A DNA stretch of 42,531 nt. It comes from an uncultured Alphaproteobacteria bacterium (GTDB lineage: Bacteria; Pseudomonadota; Alphaproteobacteria; Thalassobaculales; Thalassobaculaceae). The notes beneath the pieces are model-generated. The model worked only from the letters and a program-made list of their open reading frames with translations. It was not told the origin of the DNA and did no database searches. The stretch is taken from the NCBI GenBank assembly GCA_937776645.1, contig CALMRI010000005.1:1-42531 (forward strand), written 5' to 3'. Shown piece after piece: positions 16,136-23,925 of this stretch. Every line of letters begins with the position of its first letter. Position 1 is the stretch's first letter. The position numbers and the translations under genes are program-made.

Positions 16136-17200
16136 TCAGCGCGAGGCGAGCAGCGGCCAGAGATCGTCGGCGCCACCCTTGGCAACGAACTCGCCAAGCT
16201 GAACGGCCCATTCGCTTTCATTGCCGAAATCGTCGCGCCAACCCCAGAGGCGTTGGGTGAAACGGTGCAGGATGTGCTCCTCGGTAAAGCCGATGGCGCC
16301 GTAGACCTGATGGGCGATCGCGGCGCCTTGACCGGCAGCCTCTCCAGCGCGGATTTTGGCCGCCGCGGTCTCGAAGAACACGGAGTCGTTAAAGGTGTCC
16401 ATTGTTTGGATGGTGTCGGCGGCCGAGCTTGCCGCCGCGACTGCCGCCGCCGTCTCACCAGCCAACTTGGCCAGGTTATGTTGCACTGCTTGGAATTTCG
16501 AGATCGGCTTACCGAAGGCGACGCGCTCCTGCGCATAGTCGGTGGCAAGGGTGAGGATCGCCTGCAACCCGCCGCCAATTTGCACGGCCCGGGCGGCCGC
16601 TCCCATCAGCGCCAGGCTGTTGCTGCTCAAACCCTGGGCGAGGGGGCCAATCCCTATCGGAACCACGCCGTCAAAGGTAACCGCGTCGCGGCCATCGCCG
16701 GCAAGGCCTGGAGCGCCGAGGATCGTGCAATCCTTGGTGGCGACAAGAACCACATGGTTCTCGCCGTTGCGCTTAGCCAGGACCACCAGGGTCTCGACGC
16801 TGCTGGCGAAAGCAATGCCAAGGGCGCGGCCGGAAAGCTTGCCGTCATCGCCAATGTTAATCCGGTCACGCAGCCGGCTGGGGGCCACGGTCATCGCGCC
16901 GACCGGACATTTGAGGCCAGCCGAGGCGAGCAGCCAACCGGCCACCAGGGTTTCCGCCAGTGGGACCGGGACCGCAAAGCGTCCGGAGACCGCCAGAACA
17001 TCGAAGCCGTCGGCAAGGGAGGCGCCACTACCGCCGCTCTCTTCCGGTACCCAGGCCAAGCTCAACCCGGCCTCCTCAAGCGCGGTCCAAAGCTCAACCT
17101 TCCAGCCGTCATCCTTGGTTGCATTGATGGTTTGTGGGTCGCAGAGGTCCTGGAAGATTCGGGTGGTGGCGTCAACCAGGAGAGAATTGGTATCGGACAT
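16136..17200 (-). CDS. Acyl-CoA dehydrogenase-like, small subunit
   Basis: A shorter, degenerate acyl-CoA dehydrogenase, about 354 residues. The N-terminal helical domain (EEAGLSLAWVPEESGGSGASL) and C-terminal domain (YAQERVAFGKPISKFQAVQHNLAKLA, then HQVYGAIGFTEEHILHRFTQRLWGWRDDFG) are clear, while the middle beta domain lacks the standard xTEPxxGSD segment. This is the pattern of FadE28/ChsE1 subunits, which need a catalytic partner. Start uncertain: ATG 17200 or GTG 17212, neither with a strong ribosome site. It is the first gene of the group running down to 11948: dehydrogenase pair, ADP-forming ligase, crotonase-fold protein. Confidence 0.88.
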   Translation of the reverse strand: MSDTNSLLVDATTRIFQDLCDPQTINATKDDGWKVELWTALEEAGLSLAWVPEESGGSGASLADGFDVLAVSGRFAVPVPLAETLVAGWLLASAGLKCPVGAMTVAPSRLRDRINIGDDGKLSGRALGIAFASSVETLVVLAKRNGENHVVLVATKDCTILGAPGLAGDGRDAVTFDGVVPIGIGPLAQGLSSNSLALMGAAARAVQIGGGLQAILTLATDYAQERVAFGKPISKFQAVQHNLAKLAGETAAAVAAASSAADTIQTMDTFNDSVFFETAAAKIRAGEAAGQGAAIAHQVYGAIGFTEEHILHRFTQRLWGWRDDFGNESEWAVQLGEFVAKGGADDLWPLLASR

Positions 17201-17361
17201 TGGCTTGCTCACGGTTGCGGTTCGGGGGTGGCTTACGATTGTTTGTTCGGCGCGAACAATAGCGCCGCGCTGCGCTATCGGCCATCACCGGGGCCATCAT
17301 GTCGGCGATATGCGGGAGATGGTAAGCGTGGCGCAGCTGGCAAGGTGTCCTTCATGTGGTC

Positions 17362-18633
17362 TTATCGCGTCGCCCCACCGGAAAACGGCGTATGTGCATC
17401 TCGCCCCAGAAGCCGCAGGCGAAGGAAATTCAACAAACTGATCACGCCATATTCCCGCACCCTGGCGCGATCGCCGGGCAATTGGGTCATCTGTGCTTCG
17501 ATAAGGTCGCCAAAGGCGATGCCAAGATGGACGGTGCCGGCGCGCTGTCCCTCCTGTTCGGCTGGTCCCGCGACACCGGTCGTAGAGATGCCGACATCGG
17601 CTTTGAGGATCTTGCGCACCCCGTCGGCCATGGCGCGGGCGGAATCGGGAGTGACGACGGGGCCCTCGGGCACATCCAGCAGGCTGAATTTGACGTCACT
17701 GGCATAGGCGACGATGCCGCCGCGCAAGACGTCGCTGGAGCCAGGAACCGAGGTCAGGCGAGCGGCGACCATGCCGCCGGTCACCGATTCCGCCACCGCA
17801 AGGGTTAGGTGGCGCTCGCGAAGTAGTTGTAGCACGACCGATTCCATTGTTTCATCATCGGTGCCGAAGACATAGACCCCAATTACATCGCGGACCTCCG
17901 CTTCTTCCTCGGCGAGGATCCGGGTGGCCTCTTCCTCGCTGTTGGCCTTGACCGTCACTCGGACCTTTAGACCCTCTATGCCGCTGGCTTGAAAAGCGAT
18001 GGTGGCGCGGCCGGTCTTATCCAGATGCGCCATCCGCTCGGTCAGCATCTCGTCGAGGCCGGACTCGGACTGGCCCCAGGTTTTCAGTACTCGACTCTTG
18101 ATCACCGCCGTCACGCCGGCGCGACGCTGCAGGTCTGGGATCACGCATTCTTCGACCATCATCTTCATCTCGAAGGGTACGCCGGGGACCGCGTAGATAA
18201 CTTTGTCGCCAACCGGACAGATCAGCCCCGGCGCCGTACCCGGCATCTGCGGGATCGCCGCGCCGCCATCGGGAATATCGGCCTGACGCAGATTGTTGTC
18301 GGACATCACCCGGCCGCGGGATTCGAAGCGGTCACGAATTCGTTCGGCGATCTCGTCATCTCGGGTCAGGCCAACGCCCATGACCTCGGCGATCACCTCG
18401 CGGGTGATGTCATCCTGGGTCGGACCAAGGCCGCCACTGACAATCACCGCGTCTGAGCGGTCAAGGGCCTGCTGAATGGTGTCGATCATGCGTTGCCGGT
18501 TATCGCCGATCGTCACGTGGTAGACGCAGTCGATCCCGGCAAGCGCCAGTTTCTCGCCAATCCAGGCAGCGTTCGAGTTAACGATCTGACCCAGCAGAAG
18601 TTCGGTACCAATTGCAACAAATTCACAACGCAT
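17362..18633 (-). CDS. cinA: CinA: nicotinamide-nucleotide amidase/ competence-damage protein
   Basis: Two-domain CinA of 423 residues. The N-terminal MoaB-like/COG1058 domain has IGTELLLGQIVNSN (8-21), VSGGLGPTQDDITRE (65-79) and PGTAPGL (131-137). The C-terminal amidase domain has AVAESVTGG with Ser283, and STTGVAGPA, which deamidate nicotinamide mononucleotide to nicotinate mononucleotide in pyridine nucleotide recycling. Both domains look complete. The start ATG 18633 follows GGAGG by about 9 bases and is 17 bases downstream of the aroE-like stop, so it is probably cotranscribed with the lactonase/AroE group, an unusual partner for a housekeeping NAD-salvage gene. Confidence 0.93.
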   Translation of the reverse strand: MRCEFVAIGTELLLGQIVNSNAAWIGEKLALAGIDCVYHVTIGDNRQRMIDTIQQALDRSDAVIVSGGLGPTQDDITREVIAEVMGVGLTRDDEIAERIRDRFESRGRVMSDNNLRQADIPDGGAAIPQMPGTAPGLICPVGDKVIYAVPGVPFEMKMMVEECVIPDLQRRAGVTAVIKSRVLKTWGQSESGLDEMLTERMAHLDKTGRATIAFQASGIEGLKVRVTVKANSEEEATRILAEEEAEVRDVIGVYVFGTDDETMESVVLQLLRERHLTLAVAESVTGGMVAARLTSVPGSSDVLRGGIVAYASDVKFSLLDVPEGPVVTPDSARAMADGVRKILKADVGISTTGVAGPAEQEGQRAGTVHLGIAFGDLIEAQMTQLPGDRARVREYGVISLLNFLRLRLLGRDAHTPFSGGATR

Positions 18634-18650
18634 GACCGTGCCTCCAAATG

Positions 18651-19472
18651 TTAGATCTTAGCTGTCCCTGGCGCGGTGACGCCAAACCGCTCGAGAAAAA
18701 TCGGCAATTGCGCATCGGCCATCTCGTTGCCCTGCTGGATCAGACAGCCTTTGGCTTTGGCTATTTGCAGAAACTGGGTCATCGGCGGCTTGGTCACCAC
18801 GTCGGCGACCACGGTGTCCGGGCGGATGCCGTCGAGCGGGAAGGGCAGGGGATCGTCGGCGCCCATGCCCATCGGCGTCGCGTTGGCCAGGATGTCGATT
18901 TGGGCTGGATCGCCGGCGTCCTCGGTCACCGGTACACCGGGATAATGTTTGCGAAGGCTCGCTATAAGCGCATTGCGGCGCGTCTCGTCCACCTCGATTA
19001 TCGCCAGACGGGCGGCGCCGTTATCGGCGACGGCGTGGGCGATGGCGCTGCCGGCACCTCCCGCCCCAACCAGGACCACTCGCTTGCCGCCAACGGATAC
19101 GCCATGCTTGGCAAGCGCCGAGAGAAAACCAAGCCCGTCCGTCATGTCGCCGATCAACCGGCCCGACGCATCGCGTTGAACGATGTTGCAGGCACCGATG
19201 CGTTTGGCCCGTTCGCTAACCTCGTCGCAATTGGCCAGCGCCGCCTGTTTATGCGGAATGGTGACCCCGGATCCGGAACAGTTCTGCCAACCGCGCAGCA
19301 TATCAAAGAAGCCGGCAACCGCTTCCGGCGCTAGGTCGAAGGTGACCATGGCGCCATCGATCCCCTGTTCAGCCAGATGGCCATTGATCGTCGTCGGCGA
19401 GCGTACCTGAGCGACGGGGTGCCCAATGAGCGCGTAAAACCGTGAGGTTCCGGTGAGGATCTTGACGCTCAT
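18651..19472 (-). CDS. Shikimate/quinate dehydrogenase-like protein (AroE family)
   Basis: AroE-family NAD(P) oxidoreductase of 273 residues. The catalytic Lys is in GVTIPHKQ and the paired Asp in GDMTDGLGF; LVGAGGAGSAIAHA is the dinucleotide motif. Two departures from biosynthetic AroE: the SLSP-like substrate loop reads QVRSP, and the Asn of the usual GDNTDG is Met (GDMTDG). Such variants are typical of catabolic or orphan members, so a role in the shikimate pathway is doubtful. Asp in IEVDETRR after strand 2 hints at NAD rather than NADP. ATGA overlap of four bases with the upstream lactonase; cinA follows after 17 bases. Confidence 0.85.
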   Translation of the reverse strand: MSVKILTGTSRFYALIGHPVAQVRSPTTINGHLAEQGIDGAMVTFDLAPEAVAGFFDMLRGWQNCSGSGVTIPHKQAALANCDEVSERAKRIGACNIVQRDASGRLIGDMTDGLGFLSALAKHGVSVGGKRVVLVGAGGAGSAIAHAVADNGAARLAIIEVDETRRNALIASLRKHYPGVPVTEDAGDPAQIDILANATPMGMGADDPLPFPLDGIRPDTVVADVVTKPPMTQFLQIAKAKGCLIQQGNEMADAQLPIFLERFGVTAPGTAKI

Positions 19473-20311
19473 GGCAGACCGACCCCGGGGACGTCGACCC
19501 GGGTGATCTCGATCTTGCCGGTGCGCCCCTTGGCGATGTCGGGGCCGGAGCCGGTATTGGTGCAGACGAACAGGGTCCGACGATCTTCCCCACCCAATAT
19601 GCAGGCATAGGCGCCGCGATCGCCCAAGCTGATTCGATCCGCCACCTCGCCGCCATCTCGAAACCGGACCAGTTCCTTATTCTGTGGGTCTGATACCCAG
19701 ACCGCACCCTCGGCATCAAGGCAGATACCGTCCGGATACATGTTGTCTGTCTCGGCAAAGACCCGGCGGTCAGACAAGGAGCCATCGGCTGCGACGGTAA
19801 ACGCGGTCAGCCGCTTGGCTCGGGTCTCGCCGACGATCAGGGTCTTACCATCCGGGGTAATCACCGTGCCGTTGGGGAACCAGAGGCCGTCGGCGGCAAC
19901 GCTGACGCTACCATCAGGGCTCACCCTCACCAGGGTCGTTGCGCGGGGTTCCTCGCCGGCATGGCGGTTGAAGCCGAAATTACCGACATAAGCGCCACCC
20001 TGGGCATCGACGACCATGTCGTTGCACCAGTAATTGGCATAGCCGGATAGGTCAGCATGCTCGACCAGCGCGCCGTCCTCTAGGCGCATCAGTTTTTGAT
20101 CCCGCATCGAGACGATCAGCAGTTTGCCATCCGGCGTCCAGCCCAAGCCCGAGGGCTGTTCCGGCACGGTAACGATGGTCTCTCGATTGCCCTCCAGATC
20201 GACCGCGATGACCTCGAAAGCATAGAAATCCGAAAACCACAGCCGCCCGTCACGCCAGCGCGGGCCTTCGGCAAAAGTGAGACCGTCGAGAATTGGGGTA
20301 AGTTCATTCAT
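19469..20311 (-). CDS. SMP-30/gluconolactonase-family lactonase (copy 2)
   Basis: Six-bladed beta-propeller lactonase of the SMP-30/regucalcin family, 280 residues. Metal ligands expected in the family are visible: Glu15 in FAEGPRW, Asn in LWFPNGT, and Asp in MYPDGICLDAEG; CNDMVVDAQG carries the additional Asn/Asp. The start at ATG 20311 gives a four-base ATGA overlap with the upstream copy, the same arrangement as at the aroE junction; an ATG at 20317 is the alternative. No signal peptide, so cytosolic hydrolysis of a sugar or organic lactone is expected. It is a tandem duplicate of the next gene, well over half identical by eye across the whole length. Confidence 0.92.
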   Translation of the reverse strand: MNELTPILDGLTFAEGPRWRDGRLWFSDFYAFEVIAVDLEGNRETIVTVPEQPSGLGWTPDGKLLIVSMRDQKLMRLEDGALVEHADLSGYANYWCNDMVVDAQGGAYVGNFGFNRHAGEEPRATTLVRVSPDGSVSVAADGLWFPNGTVITPDGKTLIVGETRAKRLTAFTVAADGSLSDRRVFAETDNMYPDGICLDAEGAVWVSDPQNKELVRFRDGGEVADRISLGDRGAYACILGGEDRRTLFVCTNTGSGPDIAKGRTGKIEITRVDVPGVGLP

Positions 20312-21153
20312 GGCCATCCATCTCCGGGTACCTCAACGCGGGTCATCTCGATCCTGCCGGTCGGATTGGCCGCGTGATCCTTGTTGCGCCAGTTATTGGT
20401 GCAAATCAGTAGCGTTCGGCGATCCACCCCGCCCAACGCGCAGGCATAGGAACCGCGCTCGCCGGTCGAGACCGTCTGGGCAATCTCGCCGCCATCCTTG
20501 ATCCGCATGACTTGTTTCTTCACCGGGTCGGCGATCCACACCGCGCCCTCGGCATCCATGCAGATCCCGTCTGGCACCCAGTTTCCCTGGCTGTCGGCCC
20601 AGTTCCGGCGATTGGAGAGCGTCCCGTCGTTGGCCTTGTTGAAGGCGGTGAGCTTGCGGCCCCAGGACTCCGCCACCACCATCGTCTTGCCATCGGGGGT
20701 GATGGCGATCCCGTTCGGGAAAAACAGGTCATCGGCGGCGACGCTGGTCGAGCCATCGGGATCGACCCGCACCAACGTGGTGTTGCGCGGCGCTTCGCCG
20801 GCCCGATAGTCAAAGCCGAAATTGCCGACATAGGCGCGACCGTTACCATCGACGGTCATGTCGTTGCACCAGTGGTGTGACAGCGAAGACACATCGGCGT
20901 GCTCGACCAGACCGTCTGGATCCAGTCGCATCACCTTCTGATCGATCATCGAGACGACTAGCAATCGCCCATCCGGCAGCCATCCCAGCCCTGAGGGCTG
21001 ATTGGGCACCGCACAGATGGTCTCTGCCTTGCCGTCCAGGTCGACTGCCATCACCGAATGCGAATAGAAATCCGAGAACCATAACCGCCCATCATGCCAG
21101 CGTGGGCCCTCCGGGAAGGTGAGATTGTCGAGGAGGATGGTTAGCTTAGACAT
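20308..21153 (-). CDS. SMP-30/gluconolactonase-family lactonase (copy 1)
   Basis: SMP-30-family propeller of 281 residues, the upstream member of a tandem pair. Conserved features are FPEGPRWHDGRLWFSDF, QPSGLGW, HWCNDMTVDGNG, DLFFPNGIAI and VPDGICMDAEGAVWIADP, giving the Glu/Asn/Asp metal site. The start is ATG 21153 with GGAG seven bases upstream; a TTG just before is less likely. Differences from copy 2 are concentrated in propeller loops (SSLSHHW against SGYANYW, SQGNW against ETDNM), suggesting separate lactone specificities and not redundant dosage. It follows the carboxymuconolactone-decarboxylase-like gene by 32 bases. Confidence 0.92.
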   Translation of the reverse strand: MSKLTILLDNLTFPEGPRWHDGRLWFSDFYSHSVMAVDLDGKAETICAVPNQPSGLGWLPDGRLLVVSMIDQKVMRLDPDGLVEHADVSSLSHHWCNDMTVDGNGRAYVGNFGFDYRAGEAPRNTTLVRVDPDGSTSVAADDLFFPNGIAITPDGKTMVVAESWGRKLTAFNKANDGTLSNRRNWADSQGNWVPDGICMDAEGAVWIADPVKKQVMRIKDGGEIAQTVSTGERGSYACALGGVDRRTLLICTNNWRNKDHAANPTGRIEMTRVEVPGDGWP

Positions 21154-21185
21154 CAAGCATCTCCGGCGGCATTCATCCGGTTCGG

Positions 21186-21737
21186 CTACGCTGGCAACGG
21201 GAATTTTTCCAGCGCTTCCTTGTAATGTGGCTCGTTATCGATCTCCAGGGTCGCGAGTACCCGCACCACGGCGCAATAGAAGGCAATGGAGAGCACCAGG
21301 TCGACCAGATGCTCGTTACTGAACGCATCTTCCAGGAAGGCGAATTCAGCGTCCGGGATCTTGAGGTCGGTGACCATCGCCCGAGCCGAGCGAAGAATCG
21401 TACGCTCCAGTTCGGGCAAGCCGCTATCCCGGCCTTCGGTCTCGGCGGTAATCCCGTGGATATCAGCCTCACTCACGCCGAATTGCTCGGTGCCGAGCCG
21501 GACATGGTGGGTGTACTCGTACTCGCTCTTGGTCATATAGCCGACCTGGATGATCGCCATCTCGCGCAGACGCGGGTCCAGGGTGCTGTGATGGCGGATG
21601 TAACCGCCGAGGGTCCCGAAGGCGCGCGCCCCCCCCGGGCTATTGGTCAGCTGGCGGAATAGGTTGATCGGGCGCTTCAGAAGATCCCGATCTTTTTCCT
21701 CCAGGTCCTCGACATCAAGATAGGGTAGGCGTGCCAT
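21186..21737 (-). CDS. Carboxymuconolactone decarboxylase-family protein
   Basis: AhpD/CMD-fold helical protein of 183 residues. The segment LREMAIIQVGYMTKSEYEYTHHVRLG contains the Glu-His-His-like active-site cluster of the non-peroxidase branch; the CxxC of AhpD is absent, so it is not an alkylhydroperoxidase partner. IDNEPHYKEALEKFPLP at the C-terminus is shared by many CMD-like proteins of catabolic clusters. The second of two adjacent ATG codons (21737) has the better spacing to GGGAG. Located between an SDR and two lactonases, it may handle a lactone or decarboxylation step, but the family is functionally broad. Confidence 0.88.
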   Translation of the reverse strand: MARLPYLDVEDLEEKDRDLLKRPINLFRQLTNSPGGARAFGTLGGYIRHHSTLDPRLREMAIIQVGYMTKSEYEYTHHVRLGTEQFGVSEADIHGITAETEGRDSGLPELERTILRSARAMVTDLKIPDAEFAFLEDAFSNEHLVDLVLSIAFYCAVVRVLATLEIDNEPHYKEALEKFPLPA

Positions 21738-21784
21738 CATTGGCTCCCTTTAGGGCTGGTAATGCGAGGCGATCGAACAATCAA

Positions 21785-22582
21785 TCAGCCGCGCGGCTTG
21801 GCCGAGAGCGAGCAACCGCCATCGACGACCATCAGGTGCCCGGTGACATAGCGCGCCCAATTGGACGAGAGATAGACCACGGCCTTGCCGATGTCCCAGC
21901 CCTCGCCTTCGATCTGCACCAGCGAGGCGTTCTGACGTTGCTGGCGCTGTACGGCTCCCATACCAGGGGAATAGACCATCGGCGTGTAGACCGGTCCCGG
22001 CAGGATGCAGTTCACCCTGACCCCTTCGGCCCCATGATCCACCGCCATCGCCTGGCTGAGCGACAGCACCGCGCCCTTCGAAGTGGAGTACACCGTCAAT
22101 CCTTTCGGACGGGTCGCTGAAATCGACGAAATATTGACGATTGAGCCGCCATCGCCCGAGGCGACCATCGCCGGGATCGCGTGCTTTGACATCAGGAACA
22201 TCGGCTTGAGGTTGATCTCCATCACCCGGTCCCAATGTTCCTCGGTCTCGTCGACCACCGAGAGTTTGCTGCCGATGCCGATATTATTGTCGAGGACGTC
22301 CAGCCGGCCCCAAGCCGCGATCGCGGCATCGACGACGCCCTTGCATTCAGCTGAGTTGGTGAGGTTGGCGGCCATCGCCCGGGCCTCGCCGCCGCGCTCG
22401 GCGATCATCTCCACGGTGCGCGCCGCCAAGGCTTCGTCCCGATCGACCACCAGCACCTTGGCGCCGGCTTCGGCCAGCAGGATCGAGGCGGCCCGGCCAT
22501 TGCCAATTCCATCTCCCGCCGCCCCACCACCGGCAACAATAGCGACCTTGCCTTCAAGTCCGAGATCCAATGAGCCGATCAT
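21785..22582 (-). CDS. SDR family oxidoreductase with extended glycine loop
   Basis: Short-chain dehydrogenase of 265 residues. The cofactor motif is unusual: AGGGAAGDGIGNGRAAS in place of TGxxxGIG, that is, with a 4-5 residue insertion. The rest is standard: VVDRDE (Asp after strand 2, favouring NAD), DNNIGIG, VNISSISA and VYSTSKGAV with catalytic Tyr and Lys, and VVDGG near the end. A strong GGAGGG ribosome site precedes ATG 22582. It heads the unit SDR, CMD, two lactonases, AroE-like, cinA, all with short gaps or overlaps, and so probably oxidises an early hydroxylated substrate to a lactone or ketone. Confidence 0.92.
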   Translation of the reverse strand: MIGSLDLGLEGKVAIVAGGGAAGDGIGNGRAASILLAEAGAKVLVVDRDEALAARTVEMIAERGGEARAMAANLTNSAECKGVVDAAIAAWGRLDVLDNNIGIGSKLSVVDETEEHWDRVMEINLKPMFLMSKHAIPAMVASGDGGSIVNISSISATRPKGLTVYSTSKGAVLSLSQAMAVDHGAEGVRVNCILPGPVYTPMVYSPGMGAVQRQQRQNASLVQIEGEGWDIGKAVVYLSSNWARYVTGHLMVVDGGCSLSAKPRG

Positions 22583-22702
22583 GATGGTTCCCTCCGCTGT
22601 GTTTGGTTTTCATGACCTTGGCGTCGAGGCAGCCGGGGCGTCAAGTCAGCCGGGCGGGGGAGGCGATGACGATCAAGCAGGTGTTGCATGGTCTGTTCTG
22701 GC

Positions 22703-22716
22703 CGGGCTGATGCCCG
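22703..22716 (-). terminator. Small GC hairpin after the alpha/beta hydrolase
   Basis: CGGGC-tgat-GCCCG is a perfect five-base stem 10 bases beyond the hydrolase stop on the minus strand. There is no U-run after it, so it is at best a weak or Rho-aided terminator. Confidence 0.3.
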
Positions 22717-22725
22717 CTGGTTTCC

Positions 22726-23553
22726 TCAAGTCGTCGACAATGCCCCGAGAAAATCTCTCAACGCGGCGTTGACCCGCTCGGCCGCCATCACCAACATCAT
22801 GTGCTGCTGGCACTCAAGTATTCTGAGACGAGTGTCGGGAATTTCCGCCGCCAGTGCCTCTGACATATGCGGCGGCGAGCCCTTGTCGTTGTCTCCGGTC
22901 ATCACCAGCGCCGGACAGCTGATCTGGTGAAGCTTGCCGGAGGTGCGATAGTCCTCGGTCGCGAAAACTCGGTAGGCCTTGGTCTTGGCGACCGGATCAC
23001 CGTCGCGCATCCATTGCAGAATGGCTGCGATCTCAGCGGGTTGGGCGGAGATTTCGTCGGCCCTGAACCAGCGTTCGTGCGCCGCCTTGATGACCCCCTC
23101 CATGCCGGATTGCTGTAGGTTTTTGAGCCTTGCCTGAACCGACGCCCGCTCCGCCGGGCTGCGATCATAGACCGCATTCATCAAGACCAGGCCGCGCAGG
23201 CCGGAGGGATATCGGATCGCATGAGCCTGGGCGATCAACCCCCCCATTGAAAAGCCAACCAAAACCGGCGCTTCGTTCGGGCAGCTGTGTTGGATCACGT
23301 CCTCGGCTTGGGCAACGAAATCGTCAAGGCTTCGCGCTCCGGGGCGGTCCGGACAGGAGCCATGGCCTATCATATCGAAGCGCACGACCCGAAAGTCGGC
23401 GGACAGGGCGTCGACCTGACGCTGCCAGCTTCGGTGATCCATCAGCACGCCGTGGATGAAAACTAGGCTCGGCCCCTGACCCTCCACCAAATAGGGCGTG
23501 CCGGCCTCGGTCATCCTCATCGTCGCGGCCTTGCTGATTGGCGGTATCGTCAC
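22726..23553 (-). CDS. Alpha/beta hydrolase
   Basis: Alpha/beta hydrolase of about 275 residues. Oxyanion motif FIHGVLMD, nucleophile elbow GFSMGG, acid in MTGDNDKGSP and His in ECQQHMML form the triad; FDMIGHGSCPDRPG is typical of the 3-oxoadipate enol-lactonase/haloperoxidase-like group. I place the start at GTG 23553, just after the stop of the small upstream gene, because residues before the next ATG (23520) already look like the first strand. The reading frame stays open further upstream but there overlaps the upstream gene and looks non-native. Likely hydrolyses an ester or lactone in the same pathway as the upstream genes. Confidence 0.88.
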   Translation of the reverse strand: MTIPPISKAATMRMTEAGTPYLVEGQGPSLVFIHGVLMDHRSWQRQVDALSADFRVVRFDMIGHGSCPDRPGARSLDDFVAQAEDVIQHSCPNEAPVLVGFSMGGLIAQAHAIRYPSGLRGLVLMNAVYDRSPAERASVQARLKNLQQSGMEGVIKAAHERWFRADEISAQPAEIAAILQWMRDGDPVAKTKAYRVFATEDYRTSGKLHQISCPALVMTGDNDKGSPPHMSEALAAEIPDTRLRILECQQHMMLVMAAERVNAALRDFLGALSTT

Positions 23554-23558
23554 CGTGT

Positions 23559-23855
23559 TTATCCGCCCTCTGGCAGCAGTTCCGTGATGATGGCTTCCCA
23601 CTCGGCCTCCAGCGGGTCGGTGCGAACCTCCCGATCGGCCCGGCGATACCAATAGGCGGCATTGGAGAGGTCGCCCTCTTGGCGGTGTAACAGTGCGTGG
23701 ACCCATGCGGCCTCGGCGCCATTGTCCGATTGAGCCGCGCCATGGGCTTTGTCCCAATCACCCTTGCGTTGCCACCACAGCGCCATCAGCGCCCCGGTAA
23801 GTCCCGATGGCGGGAAGATCTCGGATAGGCTCGCGCGAAAATCATTCCTGGTCAT
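23559..23855 (-). CDS. Small conserved protein of unknown function
   Basis: 98 residues, starting at ATG 23855 with GGGAG five bases upstream. The central segment DWDKAHGAAQ, AAWVHALLHRQEGDLSNAAYWYRRA is a pattern I know from small uncharacterised bacterial proteins across phyla; it is helical and Trp/Tyr-rich, somewhat like a single TPR-type hairpin. No catalytic motif is evident. It ends five bases before the hydrolase start, so the two are coupled. Confidence 0.75.
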   Translation of the reverse strand: MTRNDFRASLSEIFPPSGLTGALMALWWQRKGDWDKAHGAAQSDNGAEAAWVHALLHRQEGDLSNAAYWYRRADREVRTDPLEAEWEAIITELLPEGG

Positions 23856-23925
23856 AGCGGCTCCCGTATTTCCGATCATGGTAGAGGGTCGAGGTGATGG
23901 CGCTGGCCAGCCATTCCTGGCTTCA

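Noticed and set aside
16127..17707. Long plus-strand open frame of over 500 codons
   Set aside because: It is antisense to the ACAD-like subunit and the cinA C-terminus, both with clear family motifs; its translation is Arg/Gly/His-rich with no domain. A GC-rich shadow.
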